NCBI GenBank assembly: GCA_033002965.1
Contig: JAURVB010013178.1
Span: 62,001 to 126,000, forward strand
From: Piper betle
Taxonomy: Eukaryota; Streptophyta; Magnoliopsida; Piperales; Piperaceae
DNA: 64,000 bases
Direction of reading: 5' to 3'
Position 1 is the first letter of the stretch; each line of letters opens with the position of its first letter. The translations under genes were made by a program, and so were the position numbers. The notes under the pieces are model-generated. The model had not been told where the DNA came from, ran no database searches, and saw nothing but the letters and a program-made list of their open reading frames with translations. This document shows positions 37,856-49,430 of the stretch, in pieces.

Positions 37856-39534
37856 GATTTAATTTGGTGATTAAAAAATCAATTAGTCAAGTAAATATAA
37901 AGAAGAAACTTTCCCTGTCGCTTCACCGGGTTCATATATAAAGTTATTATAAACAGTTTGAAAGCAAGCTACAAATTGGTGGCATTGAACAGCTTCTCAC
38001 GACGAGCGCATCTCATGCTAACATGTGGCTGATAAATGAAATGTCTCGGCAAAAAGAAGAACCGTGTCCATCACCAAATGGCCCCTCTCAACCTATTCTA
38101 TACACTTTAGCATTTGATTTTTCACTATTTCCTTTTCTTCTTTGAACTTCTTACAAAAAAGAATGAAAAACTTTTTTATATTAGCAAGAGGGCGGGCTGG
38201 AAAATTAAGTTTAATTATTATTAAAAAAAATAAAAGATATAAATTATTTAAAATATTTTCAATTAAAAAATAAAACAAATTCAAATGAAGATATAAAAAT
38301 AATATTATATATATATATATTACCAAAGAAGGGTCGATGGGTAGATATAGCTATATAGATCCGGTTGTCTTGAGGCTTGGAGGCGGCTGCATGGGTGGCC
38401 ATATGCCTCCAGGTCGGGACGTAAGTGGTTCGGATGCCCGACACAGCAGCCATTATGTAAAAATATTTTTTTTGTAGACTTTGTTTTTTAACCATGAGCT
38501 AAATTAGAAGGCATTTTTGCTATTATAAATAATATTCCTTTTTTCTACTAATTATCAGTCTTCATTTTCCCGTCAGGTAGTATGAAAAATCTTCCTTTTT
38601 TTGTAGGTATATATATATATATATATTCTTAATAATATAACATTAAATTTCTTGGATAGATTGAATCCGATTACTACACCATTTATCATAATGTCACAAA
38701 GTTTTTTTCTCCAAAATGTCAAAATGTTCATTGGTCACCATCTATTTTTTATAAGGTTCCAGGTAGATGAATATAACTTTGCTAATTTCAAACAATTATT
38801 AAAACAGAAACAAATTTTCTCACTTGCTACTCGCTTCAATTAAACTATCTATGAATCATATTTTGATCAAACCATTTTTTGCATTCAAACCTTTCGTATG
38901 TTAAGTTAATTGGGCCTTTTGCGCATGCCAAGACTGCAACATCCATGCATTTGTTCTAACAATCATTCACGTCGACAAGTTACTTTTTGGAATAAAATTT
39001 GTCTATGATATGTTTGTTGACTTGGGGTATACATCATTCCCTGCTTCCTGATCATTATTTTATAGCTATGGAATCATTTTTCATAAACTATTCAATTCTC
39101 TACCAGATCATTGCAATAAGAGAACGTCTATGCCTCGAAAAAGAATTTGCTTAGAAGATAAACTAATAGAATGAGTTTTGATTTGTATATTTTAAATTAT
39201 GCTTGAATAGTTTATAATACTACGTAGGACATCTTACTGGTAAAATTTTATGATTAATCTGTAGTCAAATAAAGTGTTGTTCCTCCAATTCAGCAAGTAG
39301 GGACAAAAAGGGTATCAATGTTTTTATTTTTCCAAAATATCATAGTTTGACGCCAACTGTCAATCATCGTTGATTCTTCGGTCAAACCATTACTTCAAAA
39401 TTCAAAGCACCCATGACTCACAAGAGCCACATTCATGCAAGACGTGTCGAACAGAATATGAAGATCGATCATATTTATTTTGTATCGTTTCTGCACCTAC
39501 CCGACGTTAAAATAAAGCGACGGTCGTATAATCA
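37801..39534. other. Intergenic with a TA microsatellite
   Basis: A TA run of about 34 bases lies at 37817-37850, with shorter ones near 38307 and 38608. The rest is AT-rich and noncoding. No gene recognised. Confidence 0.5.
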
Positions 39535-40219
39535 TATTTACAAAAGCTAGAATAGGGTATGAATTAGTTTTTGATTGAGTCATTAAATTAGATTAAATCG
39601 GTCTAAATTAGTTATGAATCGATTCGGTTGAATCAGTTTAAATCAGTTATATATAAAAATTTTAACTTAGTTAAAATTAGTGAGTTATTAGTTATAGAAC
39701 ATATCATTCTAAAGTCAATTTTATGTTACGATGTATATTATATTTTATGATATTTTTTCATATACTTTAGATTTTTTTTAATTATTTAGAATTAGTTATT
39801 ATTTTTTACTCAAATTGGGATCGAGTTAACTTTTAATTACGAAAATGTCACCGGTTATTTCTTACCCCCCTATTCTCTCTCCTTGACGATCCTTCGCCAC
39901 CACCCCACCTCCCCCCCTCCACTCGGCCCCCCGCCCTGCTTCTCTGCCCACTTCCCTGCCCGCCCCACCAGTCCCTCGTTCACCTTGCCACCAGCCCCAG
40001 CCTAATCGACCCCCTCACGCCGCCGGCCAGCGCCCCCACCCAATCACCCCCCCTCTCCCCCCTCCGGTCGCCTGTTGCCGCCCTTGCCGCCTCCTTGATG
40101 CCTTCCAAAATCGGGTGAAATCGGCCGATTCACGAACCGATTTGAGTCGAATACCGATTTACCTAATTTTTTGACTTAGATCGCCTCTAATGTGATTCGA
40201 TCCGATTTTTGCAACCGTG
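39535..40219 (+). mobile_element. Family A Mutator-like element, copy 4 (old)
   Basis: About 685 bp. The left end TATTTACAAAAGC and right end GATTTTTGCAACC are degraded inverted termini. The possible duplication CGTATAATCA against GGAATAACCT matches only six of ten, so the edges are the least certain of the set. AATCGGTTTAA-like words fill both ends, the ACTTTTAATTACGAAAATGTCA module is at about 39828, and a C-rich body lies at 39865-40090. Confidence 0.6.
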
Positions 40220-40279
40220 GGAATAACCTTGCTTTGAAGTATAAACTTACAAATACCCCCAGTGCAGAGGAGTTGAAAG

Positions 40280-40766
40280 TAGGGGTGTAAACAAGTCAAG
40301 CCTGCTCATAAATATTTTACGTGTGACTCGATTTGGCTTGAACTCGTACTCATTAATTTTGTGCTCGGAAAAATACACATCTCGAAATAGATAACTTATT
40401 GAATAACGAACAAAGCTTGAGGTCAAGAGTGTTTGGCTCAGTTTGGCTTGAAACTTGAGCTCGATGTATTCACACTCGACAAAATATTAAATTTGTCAAT
40501 ACTATTGAGGGCACAGTGAACTTATATATTGTTGGGAAAATTATTTTGATCATATATAAATCGAGCACAAACCAAGCACAAGTATTCACTCGGCTCAAAA
40601 ACATAATAAGTCAAGCCCAAATATCATGAATTTTGGACAAATTTAATTTGACATATAATATATCAAAGCTCATCAAGCTTTCAAACCGTTCAAACATACT
40701 TGTCAAAAATCACGTGGAATTCAAAAACAACCCTACTCGGCTCAGCTCGGCTCGTTTACACCCGTA
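40280..40766. mobile_element. hAT-like MITE
   Basis: A 487-bp element with inverted ends TAGGGGTGTAAAC and GTTTACACCCGTA (12 of 13 match). It is flanked by GTTGAAAG (40272-40279) and GTTAAAAG (40767-40774), an 8-bp duplication with one change, the size used by hAT transposons. The interior repeats CTCGGCTC/GGCTTGA-like words and is noncoding. Confidence 0.72.
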
Positions 40767-40774
40767 GTTAAAAG

Positions 40775-41447
40775 ACAAAAAAAAAATTTTCAGTTGAGCT
40801 TTTTACTAAAAAAGGATATTATTTGATATTACCTCATGGTAGAATAATAATGGCTAATTATTAAAAAATAGAAAAAAACTAAATTATTTAAAATATTCTC
40901 ATTTTAGTGAAGTTAGATTTTCTTTTTTTAAAAAAAATTGTTAAGTTAATCCTTATCCAAAAAGTAGTTAAATTATTGTAAACCAGTACCTAGATTTGGT
41001 TAGATTTGGTCATCTTATGTCCAAGGGCTATCAAATTTGGTTACCCTTGGCTTAAATGGTAAAACAGTAATAAATTTAAACCACCCTGACCTTGGACAAC
41101 TAAATTCGGTCACCCACAACTGAATGATAATTAAGCACGGCATTTGGCTACTTGATATGGATGCCTTTTGCTTAGGGCTAGCCAAGTCTTGCCACCCTGG
41201 GTGAGGAGGCCATATTCAGCCATCCGCCTGGGGATGACTGGGGTTGACTAACTTAAGTTGTCCAGAGGACAACTTATTTTTTTAAAAATATATATTTTTT
41301 ATATAATTTTAAATTGGGTTATTTTAACTTTTTATTATTACAGAAAGTAACTAATAATAGATATGGAAAAAAAGTGGATTTGCTTCCATGTATATATAGG
41401 AGCCAAGAGACAAAGGATAGACTAGAGCACCAAATAACTAAGAACCA
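40775..41447. other. Intergenic spacer between MITE and family A copy 5
   Basis: About 670 bp, AT-rich at the ends, with TTTGGTTA/AATTTGGTCA words at 40995-41120. No gene recognised. Confidence 0.45.
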
Positions 41448-42200
41448 TAGTTACAAAAATCAGAATGAGAATCGGTTTTCAAGGGAGCCGTTAAATCGGA
41501 TTGAATCAATCTAAATCGGTCAAGTATTGGTTTAGTTGAATCAATCCCAATCGGTTTTATATAAAAATTTTAACTTAGTAAAAATTAATCGGTTATTGGT
41601 TATAAAATATTTTATTCAGTGTATTATATCTGATAATATTTTTTTCATATATTTTTGGATTTTTTTTGAATTATTTGAAACTAATTATTATTTTTTCCTT
41701 GAGTTGGAATCAAATTAATTTTAATTACAAGAATACCACCCAGATTTTCTTCCCCCTTTCTCTCTCCCTGACGCCGCCCATCTCCCTCGCCCCACCCCGT
41801 CCCCATTGCCCCCCTCCCTCCCCGTAGCCCAGTCACTGCCCCCGCCACCCTGTCACCCCCCTCACCCCCCACCCAGCCCCCCCGCCCCATCGCTGCCTTT
41901 GTCGCCTTGTCACCCGCCCCCTTGCCCGCCGCCCGATCTCTGCCTTGTCCCTGCATACCCTGTCACCCGTCACCACCCTTGCCACCCCGTCCTCCCCTTA
42001 CCCCGTCCCCACCACTGTTGCCTCCCCCAGAGCCCCCTCTCCTCGGTCTCCAATTGACGCCCCTGTCGCTGACCAAAATCGGCTCAAATAGGTCGGAATC
42101 AGCTTAAATCAGCTGATTCATTGACTGATTTAATTTCACTGTGCATTTTGACACTGATCACGTCCAATCCGATTTAAATCGGCTAATTTTTATAACCGAG
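41448..42200 (+). mobile_element. Family A Mutator-like element, copy 5
   Basis: A 753-bp element flanked by CTAAGAACCA (41438-41447) and CTAGGAACTA (42201-42210), eight of ten identical. The left end is TAGTTACAAAAATC and the right end AATTTTTATAACCGAG. AATCGG-derived words occur at both ends, a decayed hairpin module with TTTTAATTACAAGAATACCA lies near 41720, and a C-rich body runs 41745-42060. Noncoding; the proline-rich frames are artefacts. Confidence 0.72.
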
Positions 42201-42210
42201 CTAGGAACTA

Positions 42211-42770
42211 ATGAATGCAAGGCAACAGACCATGTTACCATTCTAGGCCGGGTCAAGTACAGTAGTGAGTGGATTGGAAGAGATGACTCCTCATATTTCA
42301 TCTTTTCGGATTTACGAAAGCTGATATCGTCTTTCGCAATCCTTGGCTGTTAAAAATTAAAATTGGCACCGGCCGGTACCAATCGAATCGGTCTAATTCC
42401 CATTGATGAAATGTTTTAACTGGCTAAATTAGCAAGATAGTATGTACCATACGTCTGTTAAAGATCATCACATTAGGCAGGCTAATCAACTTTTCACAAA
42501 CAAAGTTATCATAAAATTGAAGCGAGCAACATTTGGCAGACTAATAACTAATTAAAAGAGATAAGGTTCGGAAAATCCTGTCAGAGTGCCCACATCCCAG
42601 CCCAAGGAATCAGTATCCTCTTTGGTTGGAAATTGGGTTCTAACTTTACATCCAATCACCGTTCAATAATCAAAGCCAATTGTGATATATGTAAGACTTG
42701 CACTGCATCTTATAACATAAATGGAGCGTTTCCCATGGCCTTCGTAACTTGTAGGTTTCAAAAAACTCAG
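42211..42770. other. Region 3' of the GPAT gene
   Basis: About 560 bp; the part next to 42770 probably includes the GPAT 3' UTR. An isolated AATCGAATCGGTCTAATTCC at 42381-42400 looks like a scrap of family A end sequence. Confidence 0.4.
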
Positions 42771-44812
42771 TCAGCATTTTCGTTCTACGCTCTTGCTGAT
42801 CTTGGACACACCTAGAGCCATGTTCTTGTCCTCCTTTGTCAACGATGTGCAGCTGAACCCAAGGGTTGAACCTATCAATCTCTGCACTCGGCTGGCCACA
42901 TCCGCCGCCGTCTTCCCCGCCGCCAGCGTCTGCTCCGGTGGCAATTCGTCCAGGAAGGTGATCTCGTATGTCGGCCTGGGGTTCATGAAGAAGAAAAAGG
43001 CATCCATGAACTTCCAGCCTCTAACGCTTGACCCATAAAACATGTTCACCTTAGCTTCAACCGCCACAGGAACGATCCTGTCTGTAAGCTCTGCAAACAT
43101 CGGATTGAATCGCAATAATAGCGGTTCACGGCATGTAGTTTCTTCTGGGAAGATGACCAAGTTTCCTTTCCGTAGCAGGGCGGATACATGGGCTTTGTCC
43201 GTCCCCACATCACATGTCAGTGGGACGGATCTTACGGGGCCAACATTATGCCGAGATGTGTCACATACGTCACAAATATTAAGTTGCGTGACCTCGCGTC
43301 GGAGTGCCATGGAGATGAACATGGGGTCCAGACTTGTCCGATGGTTTGAGACAAAGAGGTGGCCCTGGTGGCTGGCTGCCGGTGGGCGTGGCGTCTGTCC
43401 GCGGACAACTAATTTTATGCCTAGCAGGTTGAATAAGAGCAGCCGTAGTTTGGTGTTCGTGATGGTTAGCCTTACCAATGTGCGGACGGAGGCGAGAAGA
43501 AGACCGATGGGCATCCACAAGAAGGTGGCCAGGGCGACGATCGGTGTTGGACGCCAGACAAAGCGGCCGTCGTGGAAGACAAACGGGCTGGGGAGGTCGT
43601 CCGGAGGGACCGGTCGAGCAGATGGGTCCGGGTGCACCAAGTATGCCTCCTGCAACTCCTTCCAATTGGTAATTTAGCATTTCATTGATTACTAAGGGCA
43701 ATATAATTTTGTAGGTTTTATTTAATAAATTGTATTTTAATTAGAACAAAAATTTTTGTTCCTTTTAAAATTGCAGCCATTGTGGTCCGTAAGTAAAACA
43801 AGCTCAGGTCAGTGCGGTAGTTAAAAAATTAATGTAAGCTTATAATTGTTATTTCTTCTAAGCTAATTCTGACCTGGCTCGAAACATATATATTATGTTA
43901 AACATATATATGACATGGCTCTGAGCTAATTAATTTTGGAGGCTTATATATCTCAGTAGAAAAATTTTAGTTGCGTCAATGAAAAGACTCATAGGAAAAT
44001 TATTTTAGATGTTATTAACAAAATAAAAATAACCAATTTTTTCAGATTAGATCTTTATTAGTTTTTTAATGTTTAATAATAACCATGTTTTTTATAACTA
44101 AATTAAAAGTATCGGTGGGGAAACTTTGGATTATGATAATAATATAATAATAATGGGGAGTGGAGGTAAGGAGTGGGCACACCTTGCAAATGGCCATGAA
44201 GTCATAATCGGTCTCCCGATCTCCAATCCCAATCTCCGGCACGTCCTCCCCAAGCTCCGCCACCACGGCCACCCTCTTGAGCATCCCTAACACCAACCCG
44301 GGCCTCTTCACCATCCCCGTCGCCCTCCCCGTCCACCGCTCGACAGCCAGCTCCGTACCTATCACCACGTCCGCCCCAAGCACGCCCTTGGCGAACGGCT
44401 CCACCAGCGCCCTCATGTTGGCCGTCACCACCACCCTCCTCCCGCACCGGTGGAACACCCGCCACGTCTCCTCCCTCACGTCGGCAGCGTAGAACTTCGG
44501 GAGCACCGTCCGGGCGACGATGTCGACGTCGCGGAGGCGGAGGCCGGCGAAGGTGGCAAAGATCATGAGCTTGAAGGCGAGTGCGTCGGAGAGGAGAAGG
44601 TGGGCGAGGTAGGCGATGGGGGAGGCGAGGAGGACGAGGAGGCCGCGGAGGAAACTGCCGACCTCGACGGCGACGAGGAAGAAGTAAGGGAAGGAGATAG
44701 GGGATATGAGGAGCGTGCCGTCCAGGTCGGCGGCGATGGTATGGGTCTCGCGGCCGGCGACGGAGCAGTCGGAGATGGACGGGAAGGGCCTTCTCGTGGT
44801 GGTGGTCGCCAT
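42771..44812 (-). CDS. GPAT: Glycerol-3-phosphate sn-2 acyltransferase (GPAT)
   Basis: A plant land-type GPAT that moves an acyl group from acyl-CoA to the sn-2 position of glycerol-3-phosphate in ER membranes, feeding cutin and suberin synthesis. Two exons, 44812-44183 (210 codons) and 43649-42771, join in phase 0 to give 502 residues, the usual length. The N-terminal HAD phosphatase-like half keeps DLDGT (residues 29-33) and GDRETDYD (197-204), so the phosphatase motifs that let GPAT4/6/8-type enzymes make 2-monoacylglycerol look intact. The acyltransferase half has block I NHRTSLDP (312-319) with the catalytic His and Asp. Block III reads FPEETTCREP (377-386), where relatives known to me have PEGT: Glu replaces Gly. 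AELTDRIVPVAV and FFFMNPRPTYEITF follow. Hydrophobic segments at about 42-75 and 245-290 are probable membrane anchors. Codon use is extremely GC-rich. Start ATG 44812 is chosen because MATTTT begins the conserved N-terminus; the upstream ATG adds unlike sequence. The subfamily (4/6/8-like or a divergent clade) is not settled. Confidence 0.92.
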
Positions 44813-44991
44813 GAGATGTCTGGATGGGCACGGTGTGCGGTGCACCTAGATATTTTTGTGTTCCCGATAGAACTAATTGGATGTGTGTGTGTACTAGTGA
44901 GGGCAATGAGTGTATGGTCAACGTTGGTCGGCACCACTCTTGAGGTGCCAAAATGTGGACCAATATTTAAAATAATCGTGGAAGGATTTAT
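44813..44991 (-). promoter_or_regulatory. Residual GPAT promoter, 179 bp up to a Copia LTR
   Basis: Only 179 bp separate the GPAT start codon from the 3' end of a same-strand Copia LTR. The coding strand holds a weak TATA-like ACAAAAATATC at about 44850-44860. Any longer native promoter now lies beyond a 12.9-kb transposon complex. Confidence 0.45.
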
Positions 44992-45600
44992 TGTCGAGAA
45001 AAATCTCTAAAATTAGAAATTAGTTATAACGAACAAAAATAATGAAAAAATAAGACCTGAAAAATAAGATAAAATAAAATTATAAAAAAATAAAGATTTA
45101 ACATAGAAAACTCTCCTTCAATCGAGAGTCAAAAACTACGGTTAATAACGAATAATTCACTACTTCAACTAAAGATTATAGTCATCAAATATATATAGAG
45201 ATGTATAAGAAGATTACTCACACACCCTATACTATTGAGATTACAAGATTTCACTCTCTCTCAATACTCCGTATAAGATAAACTCATAAATATTTTTCCT
45301 CTTCTTTTATCTCTATATCTCTCCCTATCTCTCTTTTTCTTGTCTTTTCTTCTGCTTGTCTTTTCTTTTTAGAATGAGACAAATGAAACTCAATTTATAG
45401 AAAAAGCTTTGAGACCCTTCAATCTCCATGAAAATACTGCTTTGAGACCCTTCAATCTCCATGAAAATACTGCTTTGAGACCCTTCAATCTCCATGGAAC
45501 TACTAACAGACAATCACTTCTGTTAATATTCCAAGAATTCTTTAGTATTCCGAGTGTGACAATGGACTACATATCATTAATACAATTACGCATATTAACA
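44992..45600 (-). repeat. Copia 3' LTR with a 33-bp tandem triplet
   Basis: 609 bp starting (minus strand) TGTTAATATGCG and ending TCTCGACA. It carries three tandem copies of a 33-bp unit beginning TTTGAGACCCTTCAATCTCC at about 45407-45500; the partner LTR has a differently arranged version with only two such units. CT-rich runs at 45250-45360 may be promoter sequence. Confidence 0.8.
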
Positions 45601-45680
45601 ATCTCCCAATTGGAGTCCGATTGGAACACACCAGTCCAAACTCTTCCTCCACTTGTTCGTTGCATAAGTCCACCTGCATG

Positions 45681-46406
45681 TTAGTGCAAGTTCACCAAAG
45701 TTGAGCAAAAACTCAACTTTTTTCCATCCACCGGTTTAGTCAACATATCCGCCAGATTATTTTTTCCATCTATCTTCTCCAACTTCAATTTACGTTCTTC
45801 TAACAAAGATCTGATAAAATGATACTTTAACCGAATATGTTTGGTCATAGAATGAAATGCTGAGTTCTTGGTTAAATGGATTGCACTTTGACTATCACTG
45901 TGCAATCAACCCCATTAAAACCTAACTTATTCATTAAAGTTTTAATCCAAATATATTCCTTGCTAGCTTCTGTAGCAGCCACATATTCAGCCTCAGTTGA
46001 AGACAGAGCAACTATCTTTTGCAATTTGGAAACCCAACTCACCGCGGTTCCACCAACTGTAAAGATGTATCCGGATGTACTCCTGCCATTGTCTCTATTT
46101 CTAGCATGGTCCGAGTCCACATAACCTTGCACATCAATATTATCACCCCCAAAATACAAACAGTAATTAGAAGTTCCTTTCAAGTACCTATTTTACTGCC
46201 TCCCAGTGTTCTTTTCCTGGGTTCATCATGAATCTGCTCACTACTTCCACTACATGTGCAATATCTAGTCTTGTACTCACCATAACATACATAAGACTTC
46301 CAATAGCTGAAACATAAGGCACCTTTTTCATGTGAGCTTTATCCTCCTCACTCTGAGCACCTTGTTCTTTGGACAATTTGAAACTACCCAAAGTAGTAAT
46401 CACTAG
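45681..46406 (-). pseudogene. Copia RT C-terminus and RNase H
   Basis: Reading leftward: LGSFKLSKEQGAQSEED at about 46400-46340, VPYVSAIGSLMYVMVSTRLD, the RNase H entry VQGYVDSDHARNRDN near 46130, ALSSTEAEYVAATEASKE at about 46010, and finally NNLADMLTKPVDGKKL near 45750. These are standard Copia landmarks split by small frame changes near 46190 and 45880. The upstream junction at 46406 abuts the nested gypsy LTR. Confidence 0.88.
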
Positions 46407-49400
46407 TGTAACACCCCAAATCCGGTTCATGCTCGTGAACCGAACCGGCATGTTACAGGCCCCGGTTAGGTCGGCTAACCCGAACCTAACTCATGCGGAT
46501 CCAATCTCGGCGTCTTAAGATGAAGATACGACTTGTCATGCATGGATAAATTGCATAAAACCCTAACATGATACTACATGAATGACATGCAACCTGAATT
46601 TCACATCATTACAATCACGATAAAATTAATAAAACTTTGAAATAAAACTGGACAGAGGTTTCCCCTAAAAGTGCAATTAGGGGCCACCCTGTCAAATATA
46701 CGTATATTCAAACATATATAACCGTATAGCAACGATAGCATTCACACATACTTCTAATCTATTATATTCACTCATTCTTTGAAGCTTTGGGTCTCAACCC
46801 ATCACACTTTTGCTGCGCTACTCTGATCATTTTATTTCATGTCATTGTCATGCATCAAACATTTAATCATGTCATTCACAAAATAATAACATAATAATAC
46901 AATATTAAACATTCAGTAATCTAACATGTATGTGCACAAGACCTCATTGCTCCTCCGTCCAAGCTGGCTCATCCATCTCGTGCTTATCACCTACATATAT
47001 ATAAGAAAAACGTCAGTAACAAGCGTTACTGGTCCGGAAAATAAAATAACTATAACAAACTGGCTATGAGAGCAAACTCTCATCTGAAAGAAAACCATAT
47101 ACTTCCTCAAGAACACTCTAAAGGGCACTACTGAGGAGCCACTGGGCTGCAGACCCGGTAGCATCCCGAACTTACTGCTCTGCTGCTGGTACTGTGCTAC
47201 TCTCAGCACTTCTTTTTCAGTACTTCTCATGAAACTTTATCCTAAGCCCTCTCCGAACCTCCATATCTCTCCTGGCCTTGAGCACGAAGGCCGAGTACTC
47301 TCAGGCAGTCGCCTTTAGTACCCTTTGAACCACAAGTCCGGACATGCGCTGTACTAAACAGTACCCGTAAACCTCCACGTTCTCCGGGTGTGAGGAACTC
47401 AAACGCGGAGTTGTCAGGATCCCTCGGGAATGGAACAGTCCGCTGGCACTAATCCAGAGCCCGCTTTGACTGTCACGGCATCCTCTGCATGGTACGTGCA
47501 GTCGGTTTCTCCATCTCTCGTCTCACTGAAAACTCGATAAAACTATATATATAGGCCTGGGAAGGGATTCATATAATAGGCCCGAAGGCAACTTGTGGTG
47601 GATCTTGTTTTCGAAATCATCCTCGAGGGATCTCATCCTCGAGGGGTTATTAATCCGGAAATATTCGATTAAATGGCCCGAGTTAAGTGGGATCCAATAA
47701 AACGCCACTTAACCCGCCCTGCAATAATAAAATAAACATACAATGGAAGAGCGTAAAACAAGACGAGTCCTAAACGGACCTGGTAGAAGCTCCAAGCGTG
47801 TCATCGCGCCTAGGCGGCGAACTCCTACTCCGTACCTACACATCAAAACTAAACACTAACGCCCGCTAACTAAATGATGCATCAAACTCAATAACATCAC
47901 AATCACAATGCAAGCATCCATCAACATAACAATCAGAAAATCATAAAACTAATTAATCCTAGCTCATCCTATTCATACTAATTTTATTATATTTTCCTAA
48001 GTTACATTACTCGATTAGCATGCTCAACTCGATCTACCTCATTAGATTACTTATTATTCATTCTCCCTTAATCTCATCATACAACTTTATCATTTCATCC
48101 CTAATTAGTCATTAATCACCTCATGTAACTTATCACTATCAATCACATCAATAAATCAATCCTACAATAAATCAATCCTAGCATGCTGTGCTAGCACTCA
48201 TCATAAATTTTAAATAAATCGATCGGAGGTAATTATACCTCACGTCGTCGGCGATCGGCGACGGCTAGGGTTCTGTCGCGCGTCTCGGAGCTCAAATTCG
48301 GCGCTCATCGGCGTCCGAAGCTCGATCGGGCTCCACTGGGCGAGCCCCGCGGAAGATCCGGTGAATTCTGGCGAATTCCAGAAATTCCGATTTTCCGGCG
48401 GTTTTCCGGCAGTTGCTGGCGGTTTTCCGGCGACTTCCGGTGGTTTTCCGGCAACCATTGCCGGTGGTATCTACTAGCTGGATAGGGGTCATGTAGGGTA
48501 CCCTCGGAACCGGCTCGACGAGCCCGACTCATCTACGAGGTCGACGCGGCCAACGGAGGAGGCGGCTCGCCGGAAAACAGCTAAAACAGAGCGGCGGCGT
48601 TGGGTCGCTAAATCCGGCCGGCCAGGGCGGCGATGCCCTCCGTTCCGGTCGGGGAGGGTCGCTGGGTGGTCGGTGGTGCTGAGGCGACCACTGGATGACG
48701 GCTGCGACGGTCGCCGGCGACCGGATCGGCGACGCGACGCAAACGCAGCCGCGGCGTCGTAGGCGTGGCGATTCCGGCGTCGCGGCGGCCCGATGGTGGC
48801 CGGGCCTGGTCGGGGCGGCGGGGCGACGTCGTCGCCGAGCTGGGCGGCGTCGGTCGACGGCCGGGCGGCGCCGACAGCGGCGGCGGTGGCGCGCGAACAG
48901 GGGCGGCGCGTGGCAACGTTTTGGGGAAGAAAGGGTCGGGGAAGAGGAAGAAAAGGGCGTGGTGGCAGTTTCGTAAATAATACTTGACTCGTCTCCGGCT
49001 CGAGTCAAGTATAATAACTAAGTCGTATTAAATCCTAAAAAAATTCATAAAAATCGGGAAAAATCCCGTAAAATCAAACAACACACAAAAACATCATAAT
49101 GATATGTTCTAGAACTATCAACCCACCCAGACTGCCCGTAACGCGTCCTAACGCGGTAAACGGCCTAATACTAATTCTACGATCCATTATATATAAAAAT
49201 AAAAATAAAAAAAATTACTGGCATACTCTCATATATCTGATAACTCATTCTGTTCTGCTGTGTTCATGACGTTATCATCATATACTTGGGTACGCATGAC
49301 CCTCATAGCTCATACACGCGACCGGCGTCGGCTCGGTACACGTGTCCTGAAACTGACTCAACTCGAAAAATAACAGTCGACCCGACCGGTTCTGAATATA

Positions 49401-49430
49401 AAACCCTAACTCGAATCGTGGGTTTTTACA
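46407..49430 (-). repeat. 3' LTR (3,024 bp) of the Tekay-like derivative
   Basis: On the plus strand it runs from TGTAACACCCCAAATCC to GTGGGTTTTTACA. It includes a conserved 47130-47870 block, a short-period GGTTTTCCGGC array at 48397-48460, a GC-rich block at 48590-48960, and the hairpin TACTTGACTCG (48980-48990), 9-nt loop, CGAGTCAAGTA (49000-49010). Open frames inside the GC-rich block are not convincing genes. Confidence 0.88.

Noticed and set aside
44202..44963. A 253-codon Arg/Pro-rich minus-strand frame and a 186-codon plus-strand frame
   Set aside because: Both are shadows of the GC-rich GPAT first exon in other registers.
48529..49008. Possible conserved protein in both long LTRs (also 55227-55544)
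   Set aside because: The two translations are alike only because the LTRs are; they are Arg/Pro-rich, shift register, and no domain is seen.
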